Positions 43,705-52,446 of a stretch of DNA of 64,000 bases are shown one piece after another. The DNA is taken from assembly GCF_003852515.1 (NCBI RefSeq), contig NZ_QAJK01000125.1:1-64000 (forward strand), read 5' to 3'. Source of the DNA: Variovorax sp. KBW07. GTDB lineage: Bacteria > Pseudomonadota > Gammaproteobacteria > Burkholderiales > Burkholderiaceae_C. The position numbers and the translations under genes are program-made. Each line of letters opens with the position of its first letter. The stretch's first letter is position 1. Below the pieces are notes generated by a model. That model searched no databases. It was not told where the DNA came from and saw nothing but the letters and a program-made list of their open reading frames with translations.

Positions 43705-44667
43705 TCAGCCGCTGGAGCGGCTGAACTCGATCAGTTCCGCCGGGATCATTCCGCGCTCGATCAGCGTGGCGTCCCAGGGCGGCACGCGCGTGAAGCGCGT
43801 GGCGATGTGCTCGATGAAGAGCCGCAGCTTGAGCGCGTTGCGCGAGGTGCCCGCGTACACCGCGCTCAGCGAAAACGACGACAGCTGGTGCTCGGCCAGC
43901 ACCACGCGCAGGTCGCCGCGCGCAATGGCATCGCCCGCCACCAGCGTCGGCAGGCAGACGATGCCGGCATGCTCCAGTGCATATTCGCGCAGCAGGTGCA
44001 CGCTGTTGGTCAGCAGCGCGGCGGCAAGGTAGATGGTGGTCTGCTCGCCCTTGTGGTGAAAGGTCCAGCGGTCGCGCGTGGGGTAGCCCGAGTACAGGCC
44101 CAGCTTGTGGCGGTGCAGTTCGCGCGGCGTGACCGGCGCGCCGTGCTCTTCCAGGTAGGCCGGCGTGGCGCAGAGCACCCTGCGCACCGGGAACAACGGG
44201 CGCGACACCAGCTCCTGCGATGCAGCGGGGAATATCTGCAGCGCGCAATCGACGCCGGCCTTGACCGGATCGGCCACCGCGTCGCTCACGATCAGTTCGA
44301 GATGGATGTCGGGGTAGGTGGTCTGGAACTCGCGCAGCAGCGAGGCGAAGCGGCCCAGCACCATGCCGGTCAGCGCATGCACGCGCAACGTGCCCGAGGG
44401 TGTGCCGCGCGCGTCGCGCATCTGGTCGACGATGTCGTTGGCGCGGCCCACCAGCTCGGTGCAGTCGCGCAGGAAGGCCTGGCCCATGTCGCTGAGCCGC
44501 ACCACGCGCGTGCTGCGGTGAAACAACGGCGCGCCCAGGAATTCTTCCAACTGCTTGACGCGCGTGGTCACCACCGAATTGGCCACGCGCAACTGGCGCG
44601 CGGCTTCCGCGAAGCTCTGGGTCTGCGCGACACGAACGAAAGTTTCAATGCTCTGGAGACGGTCCAC
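43705..44667 (-). CDS. LysR family regulator
   Basis: A 320-residue LysR protein. Helix-turn-helix at residues 1-60 (RLQSIETFVRVAQTQSFAEAARQLRVANSVVTTRVKQLE), followed by the co-inducer domain (LELIVSDAVADPVKAGVDCALQIF). The GTG at 44667 gives the canonical N-terminus; an ATG-type start further upstream (44745) would add an unlikely 26 residues. It precedes the hapCDE genes in the same direction, which is less common than divergent placement, and probably activates them. Confidence 0.88.
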   Translation of the reverse strand: MDRLQSIETFVRVAQTQSFAEAARQLRVANSVVTTRVKQLEEFLGAPLFHRSTRVVRLSDMGQAFLRDCTELVGRANDIVDQMRDARGTPSGTLRVHALTGMVLGRFASLLREFQTTYPDIHLELIVSDAVADPVKAGVDCALQIFPAASQELVSRPLFPVRRVLCATPAYLEEHGAPVTPRELHRHKLGLYSGYPTRDRWTFHHKGEQTTIYLAAALLTNSVHLLREYALEHAGIVCLPTLVAGDAIARGDLRVVLAEHQLSSFSLSAVYAGTSRNALKLRLFIEHIATRFTRVPPWDATLIERGMIPAELIEFSRSSG

Positions 44668-44836
44668 GGCGGCACTGTACTGCGCCCACCTGTTTTGCGC
44701 GCCCCGGGATACGGGAAAAAGCCCGGCCCCGCCCGTTGCGGGCACGCCGAAACACCGTCATCCCTGTATCGGGGGGTTAACGGCCCCACTTACAATGCCT
44801 GCCGCATCACCCACCCCACACGAGGTCTTGTCCGCA

Positions 44837-46003
44837 ATGCCCAAGAGCCCCCAGCCGCGCGCCCGTTTCAGCTTCTCCCCCACCGTGCGTGCCCTGCTCC
44901 TGGCCGCCGCGGCCTGCGGCGTGGCGCTTCCCGCGCTGGCCGCCATCGAGCATGAAGAAGTCGACAAGCTCATGCAGGCCGGCAAGCTCGACGAGGCCAT
45001 GAACAAGGCCGAGGCCTTCCTGAAAGACAAGCCGCGCGATCCGCAGATGCGCTTCCTGAAGGGCGTGATCCAGCTGGACACCGGCAAGCGCGCCGAGGCC
45101 ATTGCCGCCTTCACGCAACTCACGCAAGATGCCCCCGAGCTGCCCGAACCGTACAACAACCTGGCCGTGATCTACGCCAGCCAGAACCAGTTCGACAAGG
45201 CACGCGGCGCGCTCGAAAGCGCGATTCGCACCAACCCCAGCTACGCCACCGCCCAGGAAAACCTCGGCGACGTGTATGCACGGCTCGCCAGCCAGGCCTA
45301 CAGCAAGGCCCTGCAGCTCGACCAGAACAACACCGCCGTGCAGCCCAAGCTGGCGGTGATTCGCACCCTCTTCACCCCCACGCCGCCCGGCACCAGGCCG
45401 ACGGCGCTGGTGGCCGCCGCTTCGCCGGCACCGGCACCCGTGGCCAAGGCGCCTGCACCGGCGCCAGCGCCTGCTGCTCCTGCGGCGAAGGTGGCGGCAG
45501 CGCCCGCACCTGTGGCGGCAGCGCCCGCACCTGTGGCGGCAGCGCCCGCACCTGTGGCGGCAGCGCCCGCACCTGTGGCGGCTCCGGCCAAGGCGCCTGA
45601 AGCGGCACCTCCTGCGCCAGCCCCGGCTCCCGCCGCACAGGCTGCCGCGGCGCATGCCCCCGCATCCACGGCCGAGGTCGAATCCGCCGTGCGCGCCTGG
45701 GCTTCGGCGTGGGCCAGCCAGGACATGGACCGCTACCTTGCCGCCTATGGCGCCGACTTCTCACCCGGCGGTGGCCAGAACCGCAAGAGCTGGGAACAAG
45801 ACCGCCGTGCGCGCATCGTCGGCAAGTCGAGCATCAGCGTGAACCTCGAAAACCTGGTGATCAAGGTCGACGGGGACAACGCCACCGCCAAGTTCCGGCA
45901 GATCTATCGCGCCGACAACCTCAACGTCTCGAGCCGTAAAACGCTCGACATGCAGCGCTCCGGCAACCAGTGGCACATTCGCAAGGAAAGCGTCGGCGGC
46001 TAG
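44837..46003 (+). CDS. Exported TPR protein with C-terminal SnoaL-like domain
   Basis: A 388-residue periplasmic protein. Signal peptide ends GVALPALAAIE. Residues about 35-160 hold three to four TPR motifs (AEAFLKDKPRDPQMRFLKGVIQLDTGKRAEAIAAF). Residues 190-275 are an Ala/Pro linker with four copies of APAPVAA. The end (EVESAVRAWASAWASQDMDRYLAAYGADFSP) is a SnoaL/DUF4440-like fold. It overlaps the L,D-transpeptidase gene by one base, and both proteins end in the same kind of domain, so they probably act together in the cell envelope. Confidence 0.82.
   Translation: MPKSPQPRARFSFSPTVRALLLAAAACGVALPALAAIEHEEVDKLMQAGKLDEAMNKAEAFLKDKPRDPQMRFLKGVIQLDTGKRAEAIAAFTQLTQDAPELPEPYNNLAVIYASQNQFDKARGALESAIRTNPSYATAQENLGDVYARLASQAYSKALQLDQNNTAVQPKLAVIRTLFTPTPPGTRPTALVAAASPAPAPVAKAPAPAPAPAAPAAKVAAAPAPVAAAPAPVAAAPAPVAAAPAPVAAPAKAPEAAPPAPAPAPAAQAAAAHAPASTAEVESAVRAWASAWASQDMDRYLAAYGADFSPGGGQNRKSWEQDRRARIVGKSSISVNLENLVIKVDGDNATAKFRQIYRADNLNVSSRKTLDMQRSGNQWHIRKESVGG
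45500..45583 (+). repeat. Four tandem 21-bp repeats inside the TPR gene
   Basis: The unit GCGCCCGCACCTGTGGCGGC(A) repeats four times without interruption; the first three copies are identical and only the last bases of the fourth differ. It encodes APAPVAA. Such an exact repeat is prone to slippage in steps of seven residues, changing only linker length. Confidence 0.85.
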
Positions 46004-47535
46004 TGACAGTCATCGTCCGGCACGGCCGGCTTCAGAACCCTCCGTTCCGTCTGCGCAGCGGGAACCACACGCTCGCCGCGCTGCTGCTCACCGCATCGGC
46101 GCTGATGCTCGCGGCCCCCGTTGCCGCGCAGGCTTCGAACAAGCCGGCCAGCAGCAAGACCAGCAGCAACAGCAGCAACGCCAAGGCAACCAGCAAGGCC
46201 GGCGGCAGCCGCGCCACCGCGCACGGCGCCAGCGGCCGCTCGCCGTCCGCCAGGGAAGCGCGCGAAGCCAAGGGTGGCAAGGCCGTCCAGGCCAAGGGCA
46301 AGAAGGCCGTTGCCTCCGACGGCAAGAAAATCGCCGCAACTGCCGCACTTGCCGCTGCCTCAGAAAGCAGGACTGCCGCGGCCAAGCCCGCACGCCGTAC
46401 CGGTGCCCCGGCCTCCATCCAGGAAGCCAGCAGCGCCGAAGCACGCCTCATCGCGGTCTACGAAATGTTCGGCCGCGGCCAGGCCCGTCCCGCGCTGGCC
46501 AAGGCGCGCGACCTCGTGCGCGACTACCCGAACTTCCAGCTGGCGCAGCTCGTCTACGGCGACCTGCTCGCGGCGCAAGTGCCGCCTTCGAATTCGCTTC
46601 CCGACACCGCCGGCATCGCGAAGATGCGCGGCAACCCGGCCATGGCCGAGCTGCACGAAGAATCGCGCCGCCGCCTGCAGGCCCTGCGCGAGCGGCCACC
46701 GGCCGGCACCGTGCCTTCGCAATTCCTGGCGCTCTCGACCCGCAGCCGCTACGCCATTGCCATCGATGCCTCGCGCTCGCGCCTGTACCTGTTCGAGAAC
46801 TCCGACAAGGGCCTGAAGCTCACGGCCGACTACTACATATCGGTCGGCAAATCGGGCACCGACAAGTCCACCGAGGGCGACGCCCGCACCCCGCTGGGCG
46901 TGTACTACATCACCAGCAGCCTCGACCCCAAGTCGCTGAAAGACTTCTACGGCGCGGGCGCCCTGCCCATCAATTACCCCAACGCCTACGACGTGCGGCG
47001 CGGCAAGACCGGCAGCGGAATCTGGCTCCACGGCACCCCGCCCCAGCAGTTCGCGCGCGCGCCGCTGGCCAGCGACGGCTGCGTGGTCATGGCCAATCCC
47101 GACCTGAAGCAGCTATTGCGAAAAGTGCAAATCGGCGCCACTCCCGTCGTTACAGCGCGCAGCCTCCAATGGATTTCGCCGCCGCAGGCCGAAAAAGAAG
47201 CACAATCATTTACAAGTGCAATTGCAGCCTGGAAAGATGCAAGAGCCAGCGGAAATGAAGCGCAATTAAAGAAATTCTATTTACCGGATTTCCAGCGCAA
47301 CAATAAAAAGACCACCGAGGGAATTTCCGCCCTCCGCGACGAAGTGGAATACGCCCAGGGCAAGCGTGTCCAGTTCAAGGATGTGTCGTACCTGCACTGG
47401 CGTGACGGCGACGACACCATGGTGGCTACCTTCGGCGAAGTATTCGAAGGCGAGAAGAGCGGGCGCACCCGGCGCCAGTACTGGCTGCGCCAAGGCAGCG
47501 AGTGGAAGCTTTTTCACGAAGAAATCCTGGGCTGA
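46003..47535 (+). CDS. L,D-transpeptidase (YkuD) with SnoaL-like tail
   Basis: A 510-residue exported protein. After a membrane-targeting stretch (about residues 20-45) comes a low-complexity Ser/Lys/Ala segment to about residue 150. The YkuD domain begins RYAIAIDASRSRLYLFEN and has the catalytic motif HGTPPQQF...SDGCVVM (His and Cys). A C-terminal SnoaL/DUF4440 domain ends GSEWKLFHEEILG. It cross-links peptidoglycan 3-3 or attaches proteins. GTG 46003 overlaps the upstream stop by one base; a GTG at 45970 is possible. Codons in 47200-47330 are distinctly AT-rich compared with the rest. Confidence 0.87.
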   Translation: MTVIVRHGRLQNPPFRLRSGNHTLAALLLTASALMLAAPVAAQASNKPASSKTSSNSSNAKATSKAGGSRATAHGASGRSPSAREAREAKGGKAVQAKGKKAVASDGKKIAATAALAAASESRTAAAKPARRTGAPASIQEASSAEARLIAVYEMFGRGQARPALAKARDLVRDYPNFQLAQLVYGDLLAAQVPPSNSLPDTAGIAKMRGNPAMAELHEESRRRLQALRERPPAGTVPSQFLALSTRSRYAIAIDASRSRLYLFENSDKGLKLTADYYISVGKSGTDKSTEGDARTPLGVYYITSSLDPKSLKDFYGAGALPINYPNAYDVRRGKTGSGIWLHGTPPQQFARAPLASDGCVVMANPDLKQLLRKVQIGATPVVTARSLQWISPPQAEKEAQSFTSAIAAWKDARASGNEAQLKKFYLPDFQRNNKKTTEGISALRDEVEYAQGKRVQFKDVSYLHWRDGDDTMVATFGEVFEGEKSGRTRRQYWLRQGSEWKLFHEEILG

Positions 47536-47947
47536 GGCCCTGTAGGCGACGAGGTCACACCTCCAACTCGTGACTTTTTGCTCACGCGCTACGCCTATTT
47601 TCAGTGTTACATCTGCCCCTTTGGGGCCTCGTGCTACGTAACGCGTAACGCGTTTGTTCCCGTAACACCCCCCTTTCGCGCGTTCCCGGCGCCGTAACGT
47701 CCCATCCCATCTTCATGGGAGGCGGCGTGTCATTCACAGAGGGAAAAATAGGTTTCCAAAGTGTTAACCAGCCCGGCGACCCGGCCCGCGGCATGGTCCA
47801 CCACAGGCTGGCAGCCATCGTGCTTAGTTCTTTCGGCTAGCACACCTAGAGCTGAAGACTTGCGGGTTTCTCTTGTTGATACACGGAGTTACGCTGTATA
47901 ACATCCACATCGTCAGTCTTTGTTAACACTTCCTGAAAGGGTAAATC
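47536..47947 (+). promoter_or_regulatory. flp upstream region with sigma-54-like promoter
   Basis: No gene is seen in these 412 bases. At 47809-47824 TGGCAGCCATCGTGCT keeps the invariant GG and GC of a -24/-12 promoter, though the second half is GTGCT rather than TTGCA. Further upstream, TGTTAC (about 47602) and GTAACA (about 47662) are inverted, with GTAACGCGTAACGCG between, possible sites for the sigma-54 activator encoded at 60157. An AAAGGG ribosome site precedes flp. Confidence 0.45.
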
Positions 47948-48145
47948 ATGCTTAGCTCTATTACTCGTTTTCTGCGCGACGAAGAAGGCGCTACCGCAAT
48001 TGAATATGGCGTCATTGCGGGTTTGATTACGATTCTTTTGGTCGTCCTTTTCAACCCCAATGGGACCACTGGTTTTGCCGGCGCAATCAAGGGACTGTTC
48101 ACGAATCTTGCCGCTCAATTGACCAAGGCGGTGCCAGCGAGCTGA
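47948..48145 (+). CDS. flp: Flp/Fap-type pilin
   Basis: A 65-residue type IVb prepilin. The leader MLSSITRFLRDEEG is cut after Gly; the mature start ATAIEYGVIAGLITILLVVLF has the Glu at position 5 and Tyr at 6 typical of Flp pilins. The gene is moderately AT-rich, like other highly expressed pilin genes. It heads the tad locus and is followed at 3 bases by the prepilin peptidase. Confidence 0.95.
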   Translation: MLSSITRFLRDEEGATAIEYGVIAGLITILLVVLFNPNGTTGFAGAIKGLFTNLAAQLTKAVPAS

Positions 48146-48148
48146 GTC

Positions 48149-48640
48149 ATGGCGGGAGTCGAGCTCATTTGGCTTCTCCCGGTCATCGTCTATGACTTCT
48201 ACCAGCGCCGCGTCCCCAATTGGTTGGTCCTTGCAGGTGGTGCTTTGGCCTTGACAGCCCTCTCTCTCGGGCAACAACCGGTCGGTGTCGGGTGGACCGA
48301 CGCGCTGGCCGGTGCTGCACTGGGGTTCGGTTTTCTTCTGCTCTTCTATGCCGTCGGCCTGATGGGTGCCGGCGATGTGAAGTTCGCAGGAGCACTGGGT
48401 CTGTGGGTGGGCTGGCAAGGGCTTCTGCCCATCTGGCTCGGCGCCAGCTTGCTGACGGGAATGCACGGCGTGCTCTGGCTGGCTCTTCAACGTTGGCCCT
48501 GGTTTCCCCGCGTGGCATTGGCGCTGTCGGGCAGGCCCAAGGAATCGGAGGACGGCAAGTCCCGCAAGCGCGTGATTCCCTACGCGGCGTATCTCGCAAT
48601 CACTGCCGGCATTTGGATCGTCTGGGGCCGACAGAGCTGA
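48149..48640 (+). CDS. tadV: Prepilin peptidase TadV/CpaA
   Basis: A 163-residue membrane aspartic peptidase that removes the Flp leader. First catalytic Asp is in VIVYDFYQRRVPNW, second in the GxGD motif GLMGAGDVKFAG. About four membrane helices; the cytosolic methylase domain of PilD is absent, as expected for TadV. Confidence 0.92.
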   Translation: MAGVELIWLLPVIVYDFYQRRVPNWLVLAGGALALTALSLGQQPVGVGWTDALAGAALGFGFLLLFYAVGLMGAGDVKFAGALGLWVGWQGLLPIWLGASLLTGMHGVLWLALQRWPWFPRVALALSGRPKESEDGKSRKRVIPYAAYLAITAGIWIVWGRQS

Positions 48641-48715
48641 CCTTTCCAGGTCACCAGAGGCTCTCTCTTTCACCCATCGCCAGACAGCTCGTCTCATTGC
48701 CTCACCCCAACGATC

Positions 48716-49711
48716 ATGATCCATCTCACGAAAATCATCGCCGCCGTCCTGGTGCTCCTGGCCATTGCGCTGGGTGGATACGCCTGGGTGCTCAGCAGCC
48801 AGCCTGCGCCACCGCCGGTCGCGGCGGCTCCCGTGGCGGCACCGGCCAAGTCCGAGTCCCAGGCCTACGCGGTCGTCGTCGCGAGCAAGCCGATTCCCGC
48901 CGGCAAAGTCATTTCCGCCGATGCCTTGCGCATCGAGCGCCTCTCCATCAATCCGGCGGGCGCATTCAAGGACACGGCCGCACTGGTTGGCCGCGTCCCC
49001 GTTCTTGACCTGGGAGAGGGAACTCCCTTGCAGGAAGGTCAGTTGGTCTCCGGCCTTGCCTTGCGCCTGAACGATGGCGAGCGCGCAGTTGCCGTCAAGG
49101 CCGACGAGTCCATGGGCGTGGGCAACAGGGTCCAGCCCGGAGATTTCGTCGACATCTTCGTCATGCTCAAGTCCGAAGGAAAGGATGTCGACCGGAGCCA
49201 GGCACGGCTGCTGCTCGCGCGCAAGCGTGTGCTGGCCTTTGGCTCGGCTTCCATCGACGGCCTGCAGTCGAAAACCGCGGACGGCGCCATGGCGCAATCC
49301 CAGCGTGCGGAGGTTGCACGCACAGCGGTGCTGGCCGTGCCGGTCGACGAAGTCAACCGGCTCACGTTGGGCGAATCGAGCGGGCGGCTCCTTCTGGCAT
49401 TGCGCAACCCATCCGATATTTCGGAGCCCGACTCGGCGCTTTTTGCGGAACTGCCCACGGCGCTGCAGCCCGTCGCCAGCAAGCCAGGTGAGCCCCGCCG
49501 TGCCCCACTGACCGGCCTGGACAAGGCACAGGCGGGCCTCACTGTGGCCGACCTGGTGAGCGGTGGAAGTGCCCCCGGCACCGCCCGGCGAGGCAATGCC
49601 GTCAGTCAGATTTCGGTCAACCCTTCCGCCGCCCACGCAGGGACTGGCGCGCGCTCGGGCATCGAAGTCGAAGTGATCCGCGGCGAACGCAGCGAGACCT
49701 TGCGCTACTAG
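48716..49711 (+). CDS. cpaB: Flp pilus assembly protein CpaB/RcpC
   Basis: A 331-residue protein with one N-terminal membrane helix and a periplasmic SAF domain (YAVVVASKPIPAGKVISADAL). The CpaB-type segment AVAVKADESMGVGNRVQPGDFVDIF follows. It belongs to the outer-membrane secretin complex of the Tad pilus. Gap of 75 bases after tadV. Confidence 0.92.
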   Translation: MIHLTKIIAAVLVLLAIALGGYAWVLSSQPAPPPVAAAPVAAPAKSESQAYAVVVASKPIPAGKVISADALRIERLSINPAGAFKDTAALVGRVPVLDLGEGTPLQEGQLVSGLALRLNDGERAVAVKADESMGVGNRVQPGDFVDIFVMLKSEGKDVDRSQARLLLARKRVLAFGSASIDGLQSKTADGAMAQSQRAEVARTAVLAVPVDEVNRLTLGESSGRLLLALRNPSDISEPDSALFAELPTALQPVASKPGEPRRAPLTGLDKAQAGLTVADLVSGGSAPGTARRGNAVSQISVNPSAAHAGTGARSGIEVEVIRGERSETLRY

Positions 49712-49732
49712 CCACCAAGCACTCCCCCAGTC

Positions 49733-51142
49733 ATGACCCGTCACTGTCCCAGAAAGAAAACCATGCTCCTGCCCCGTGCGATGACGAAGTCAATCACTCG
49801 CCGCTCCACGACAGGCAATCACCGGCAACCGCTGCGCAGCCGGCTGGCAACCGGATGCGCCCTGGCACTCGGTATCTGGTCTCCGATTTTCGCGGCGGGC
49901 GTACCGGCGTCCCCGCAAGCATCGATGACGATGCTTGCCGGCACACAGCAAGAACTGCTGATCGACAAGGGTGTGGATCGCATCGCGATCGCAAACGAAA
50001 CCGTTGTCGGCGTGACCGTGACGCGCAAGACGCCGGGTGCGCCCGGAGCGCGACTCATCCTCACGGGGAAGGCTCCTGGCAACACCACGTTGATGGTCTG
50101 GGAAAAAGGGCGCGCCGCGGCAACCATCTATGCGGTGGAAGTACAGCGCCGCGATGCGAAGCTGAATGGGAGCATGGACAGCGTTCCCGCATACCAGCAA
50201 GCCCGGGATACGGCACTGTCGAGTCACGCGGACAAAGCGGTCGTGACCGACAACTCTTCGGTGAACGTCCGCAGCCACACGGTGCAGGTCGAAGTCAAGG
50301 TTGTCGAGTTCAACCGCAGTGTCCTCAAGCAGGCCGGGCTGAACATCTTCAGCACGCGAGCCAACTCCAGCGGCTTCAGCTTCGGCGTATTCACGCCGTC
50401 TTCGCTGAAAAGCGCGAGCTTCAATCCAAACGGTTCGATCACGGGCGAATACAACAATCCGCTGGCACAGGCCTTCAGCCTGCTCTTCAACTTCAGCAAG
50501 GCGGGCATCGGCCTGAATGTCGGGTTCCTCGAAGGCAACGGCATGGCGCGTGTCCTTGCGGAGCCCACGCTCGTTGCCATGTCGGGCCAGAGCGCGAGTT
50601 TTCTGGCGGGTGGCGAATTGCCCGTCCCTGCACCGCAAGGCCTGGGCACGACAAGCATCGAGTACAAGCCTTTCGGCATCGGCCTGACGCTGACACCAAC
50701 GGTGCTGTCCAACGAGCGGATCGTTCTCAAGGTCGCACCGGAGGCCAGCGACCTGGACTATGCAAACTCGCTGAGCATCGGCGGCGTTGCGGTCCCAGCA
50801 ATCACCACGCGGCGAGCAGACACCACGGTGGAACTGGGCGACGGCGAGAGCTTCATCATCGGCGGACTGGTCAGCCGCACAACCTCGTCCAACTCCGACA
50901 AGGTTCCCCTGCTCGGCGACTTGCCGGTGCTGGGTACGTTCTTCAAGCAGAGCAAGTACCAGATGAACGAGAAGGAACTGGTGATCGTGGTGACGCCACA
51001 CCTGGTGAAACCCATTGCGCGAGGCACGGACCTCGCTCCCTTTCTGCCAGGTGCCGCATCGGAGCAGCGCGATGGCGCCGTGTGGCGTTCCATCTTCCTG
51101 AACGACCCGACCAGCACCTCACTCCCGGGTTTCTCGCGCTGA
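49733..51142 (+). CDS. cpaC: Secretin CpaC/RcpA
   Basis: A 469-residue outer membrane channel protein. The N-terminal pilus-assembly BON-like domain (QQELLIDKGVDRIAIANETVVGVTV) is followed by the secretin domain with VKVVEFNRSVLKQAGLNIFS, the VLAEPTLVAMSGQSASFLAGGELPVP motif and the C-terminal GESFIIGGLVS...VPLLGDLPVLGTFFK signature. Internal ATGs at 49763 and 49781 are alternative starts. Confidence 0.93.
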   Translation: MTRHCPRKKTMLLPRAMTKSITRRSTTGNHRQPLRSRLATGCALALGIWSPIFAAGVPASPQASMTMLAGTQQELLIDKGVDRIAIANETVVGVTVTRKTPGAPGARLILTGKAPGNTTLMVWEKGRAAATIYAVEVQRRDAKLNGSMDSVPAYQQARDTALSSHADKAVVTDNSSVNVRSHTVQVEVKVVEFNRSVLKQAGLNIFSTRANSSGFSFGVFTPSSLKSASFNPNGSITGEYNNPLAQAFSLLFNFSKAGIGLNVGFLEGNGMARVLAEPTLVAMSGQSASFLAGGELPVPAPQGLGTTSIEYKPFGIGLTLTPTVLSNERIVLKVAPEASDLDYANSLSIGGVAVPAITTRRADTTVELGDGESFIIGGLVSRTTSSNSDKVPLLGDLPVLGTFFKQSKYQMNEKELVIVVTPHLVKPIARGTDLAPFLPGAASEQRDGAVWRSIFLNDPTSTSLPGFSR

Positions 51143-51158
51143 CTGGAGCGACGCGACC

Positions 51159-52442
51159 ATGAACGCTCCACGCGACAGCATTCCCGAGACGGGCGCCGAA
51201 ACCTATCTGTTCGCATCGAGTAACGGAAGTCACATCACCTGGCTGACCGATGCACTCGGACGCCTCGGCTCGGTGGTGGTGCTCGCTCCCGATACGAAAT
51301 CGATAGACGAGCGCATCTCGCTTCTCGGTCCGGTGGCCGTGTTTCTCGACTTCTCGCCCGACCAGAGCACCACCGCAAGCCAGCTTCACCAGCGCCTGAA
51401 GCGCGACTGGCCCGCGCTGCCCGTGCTTGCGACCGGCGTCTCGGCCGAACCTGCCGCCATGCTGGCCGCGCTGCGCGCGGGCGTCGACGACTTCATCGAC
51501 ATATCCGCCCCTCCGCCCGAAGCAGTCAACACGCTGAAGATGCTGCTCGAGCGACGCAGCAGCCTGCAAAGCGGAACGCGCGGCTGCACGTTGGCATTGC
51601 TTGGGGCGCGAGCCGGGCTCGGTGTCACCACGCTGGGTGCCAGCCTGGCCTTGACGCTGAATGATCAATTGACGCAAACGCCAACGCGACCTCCGGGGCG
51701 CAGTGCCAGGCAAGGCGTCGCATTGCTCGACCTCGGCTTGCCGGCACGCGATGGCCTGCTTTATCTCGATACGCAGAGCGGCTTCAGTTTTGTCGATGGC
51801 GTGCGCAACCTGCGCCGACTCGACCAGACGCTGTTGCATACCGCGCTGGCGCATCACACCAGCGGTGTCGCGGTGCTGCCGCTGCCCTCCAGCCTTGCGC
51901 AGGTGCGCGAGATCTCGCATGCCGACTCGGTGGCATTGATCAAGCGTCTTGGAGACTTCTTCGACTTCCAGATTGCGGACCTGGGCGGTTTTTCCACCAT
52001 CGACTTCGTGGCGCAGACGGTGCGCGAAGCGCAATGCAGCTGGGTCGTTTGTGACCAGAGCATCGGCGCGATCGTTTCCACCGCCACCATGCTCAAGGAA
52101 CTTCGCACACGCGGCGTGGAGACCGAGCGCCTCTCGCTGGTGGTCAACAAGTTCGACAACCATGTGGGGCTGACGGCAAAGGACATTGCCGAGCGCTTGG
52201 AATTGCCGCTGCGGCACGTGCTGCCGGCGCGCGGCACCACGCTCCTGGCAGCGGCAAGCCGCGGCGAAATGCTGATTCGCACGGCGCGCAACGACCCGTA
52301 TTCGCAGGCGGTCACGGGCATGGCGCGTGGCCTCTACCAGGAATACATGTCGATCGCAGGCCAAACGCCGGCCAAGGACCCCCGTTGGGTTGCATTGAAG
52401 TCGCAAATCTCCGGGCTCTGGAAGAGTTCAAGTGAAGGCTGA
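51159..52442 (+). CDS. tadZ: Pilus localisation ATPase-like protein TadZ/CpaE
   Basis: A 427-residue protein with an N-terminal receiver-like fold and a C-terminal ParA/MinD-type domain (LLGARAGLGVTTLGASLALTL). The usual deviant Walker A Lys is replaced (RAGLGVTT instead of KGGxGKT), so ATP hydrolysis is probably weak or lost, as in some CpaE proteins. It targets the pilus machine to its place in the cell. Confidence 0.9.
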   Translation: MNAPRDSIPETGAETYLFASSNGSHITWLTDALGRLGSVVVLAPDTKSIDERISLLGPVAVFLDFSPDQSTTASQLHQRLKRDWPALPVLATGVSAEPAAMLAALRAGVDDFIDISAPPPEAVNTLKMLLERRSSLQSGTRGCTLALLGARAGLGVTTLGASLALTLNDQLTQTPTRPPGRSARQGVALLDLGLPARDGLLYLDTQSGFSFVDGVRNLRRLDQTLLHTALAHHTSGVAVLPLPSSLAQVREISHADSVALIKRLGDFFDFQIADLGGFSTIDFVAQTVREAQCSWVVCDQSIGAIVSTATMLKELRTRGVETERLSLVVNKFDNHVGLTAKDIAERLELPLRHVLPARGTTLLAAASRGEMLIRTARNDPYSQAVTGMARGLYQEYMSIAGQTPAKDPRWVALKSQISGLWKSSSEG

Positions 52443-52446
52443 TCCC

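Noticed and set aside
43705-44667. LysR as regulator of the TPR/transpeptidase genes
   Set aside because: They are divergent with a 169-base gap, so it is possible, but the strong palindrome lies on the hapC side and envelope genes of this kind rarely have LysR control.
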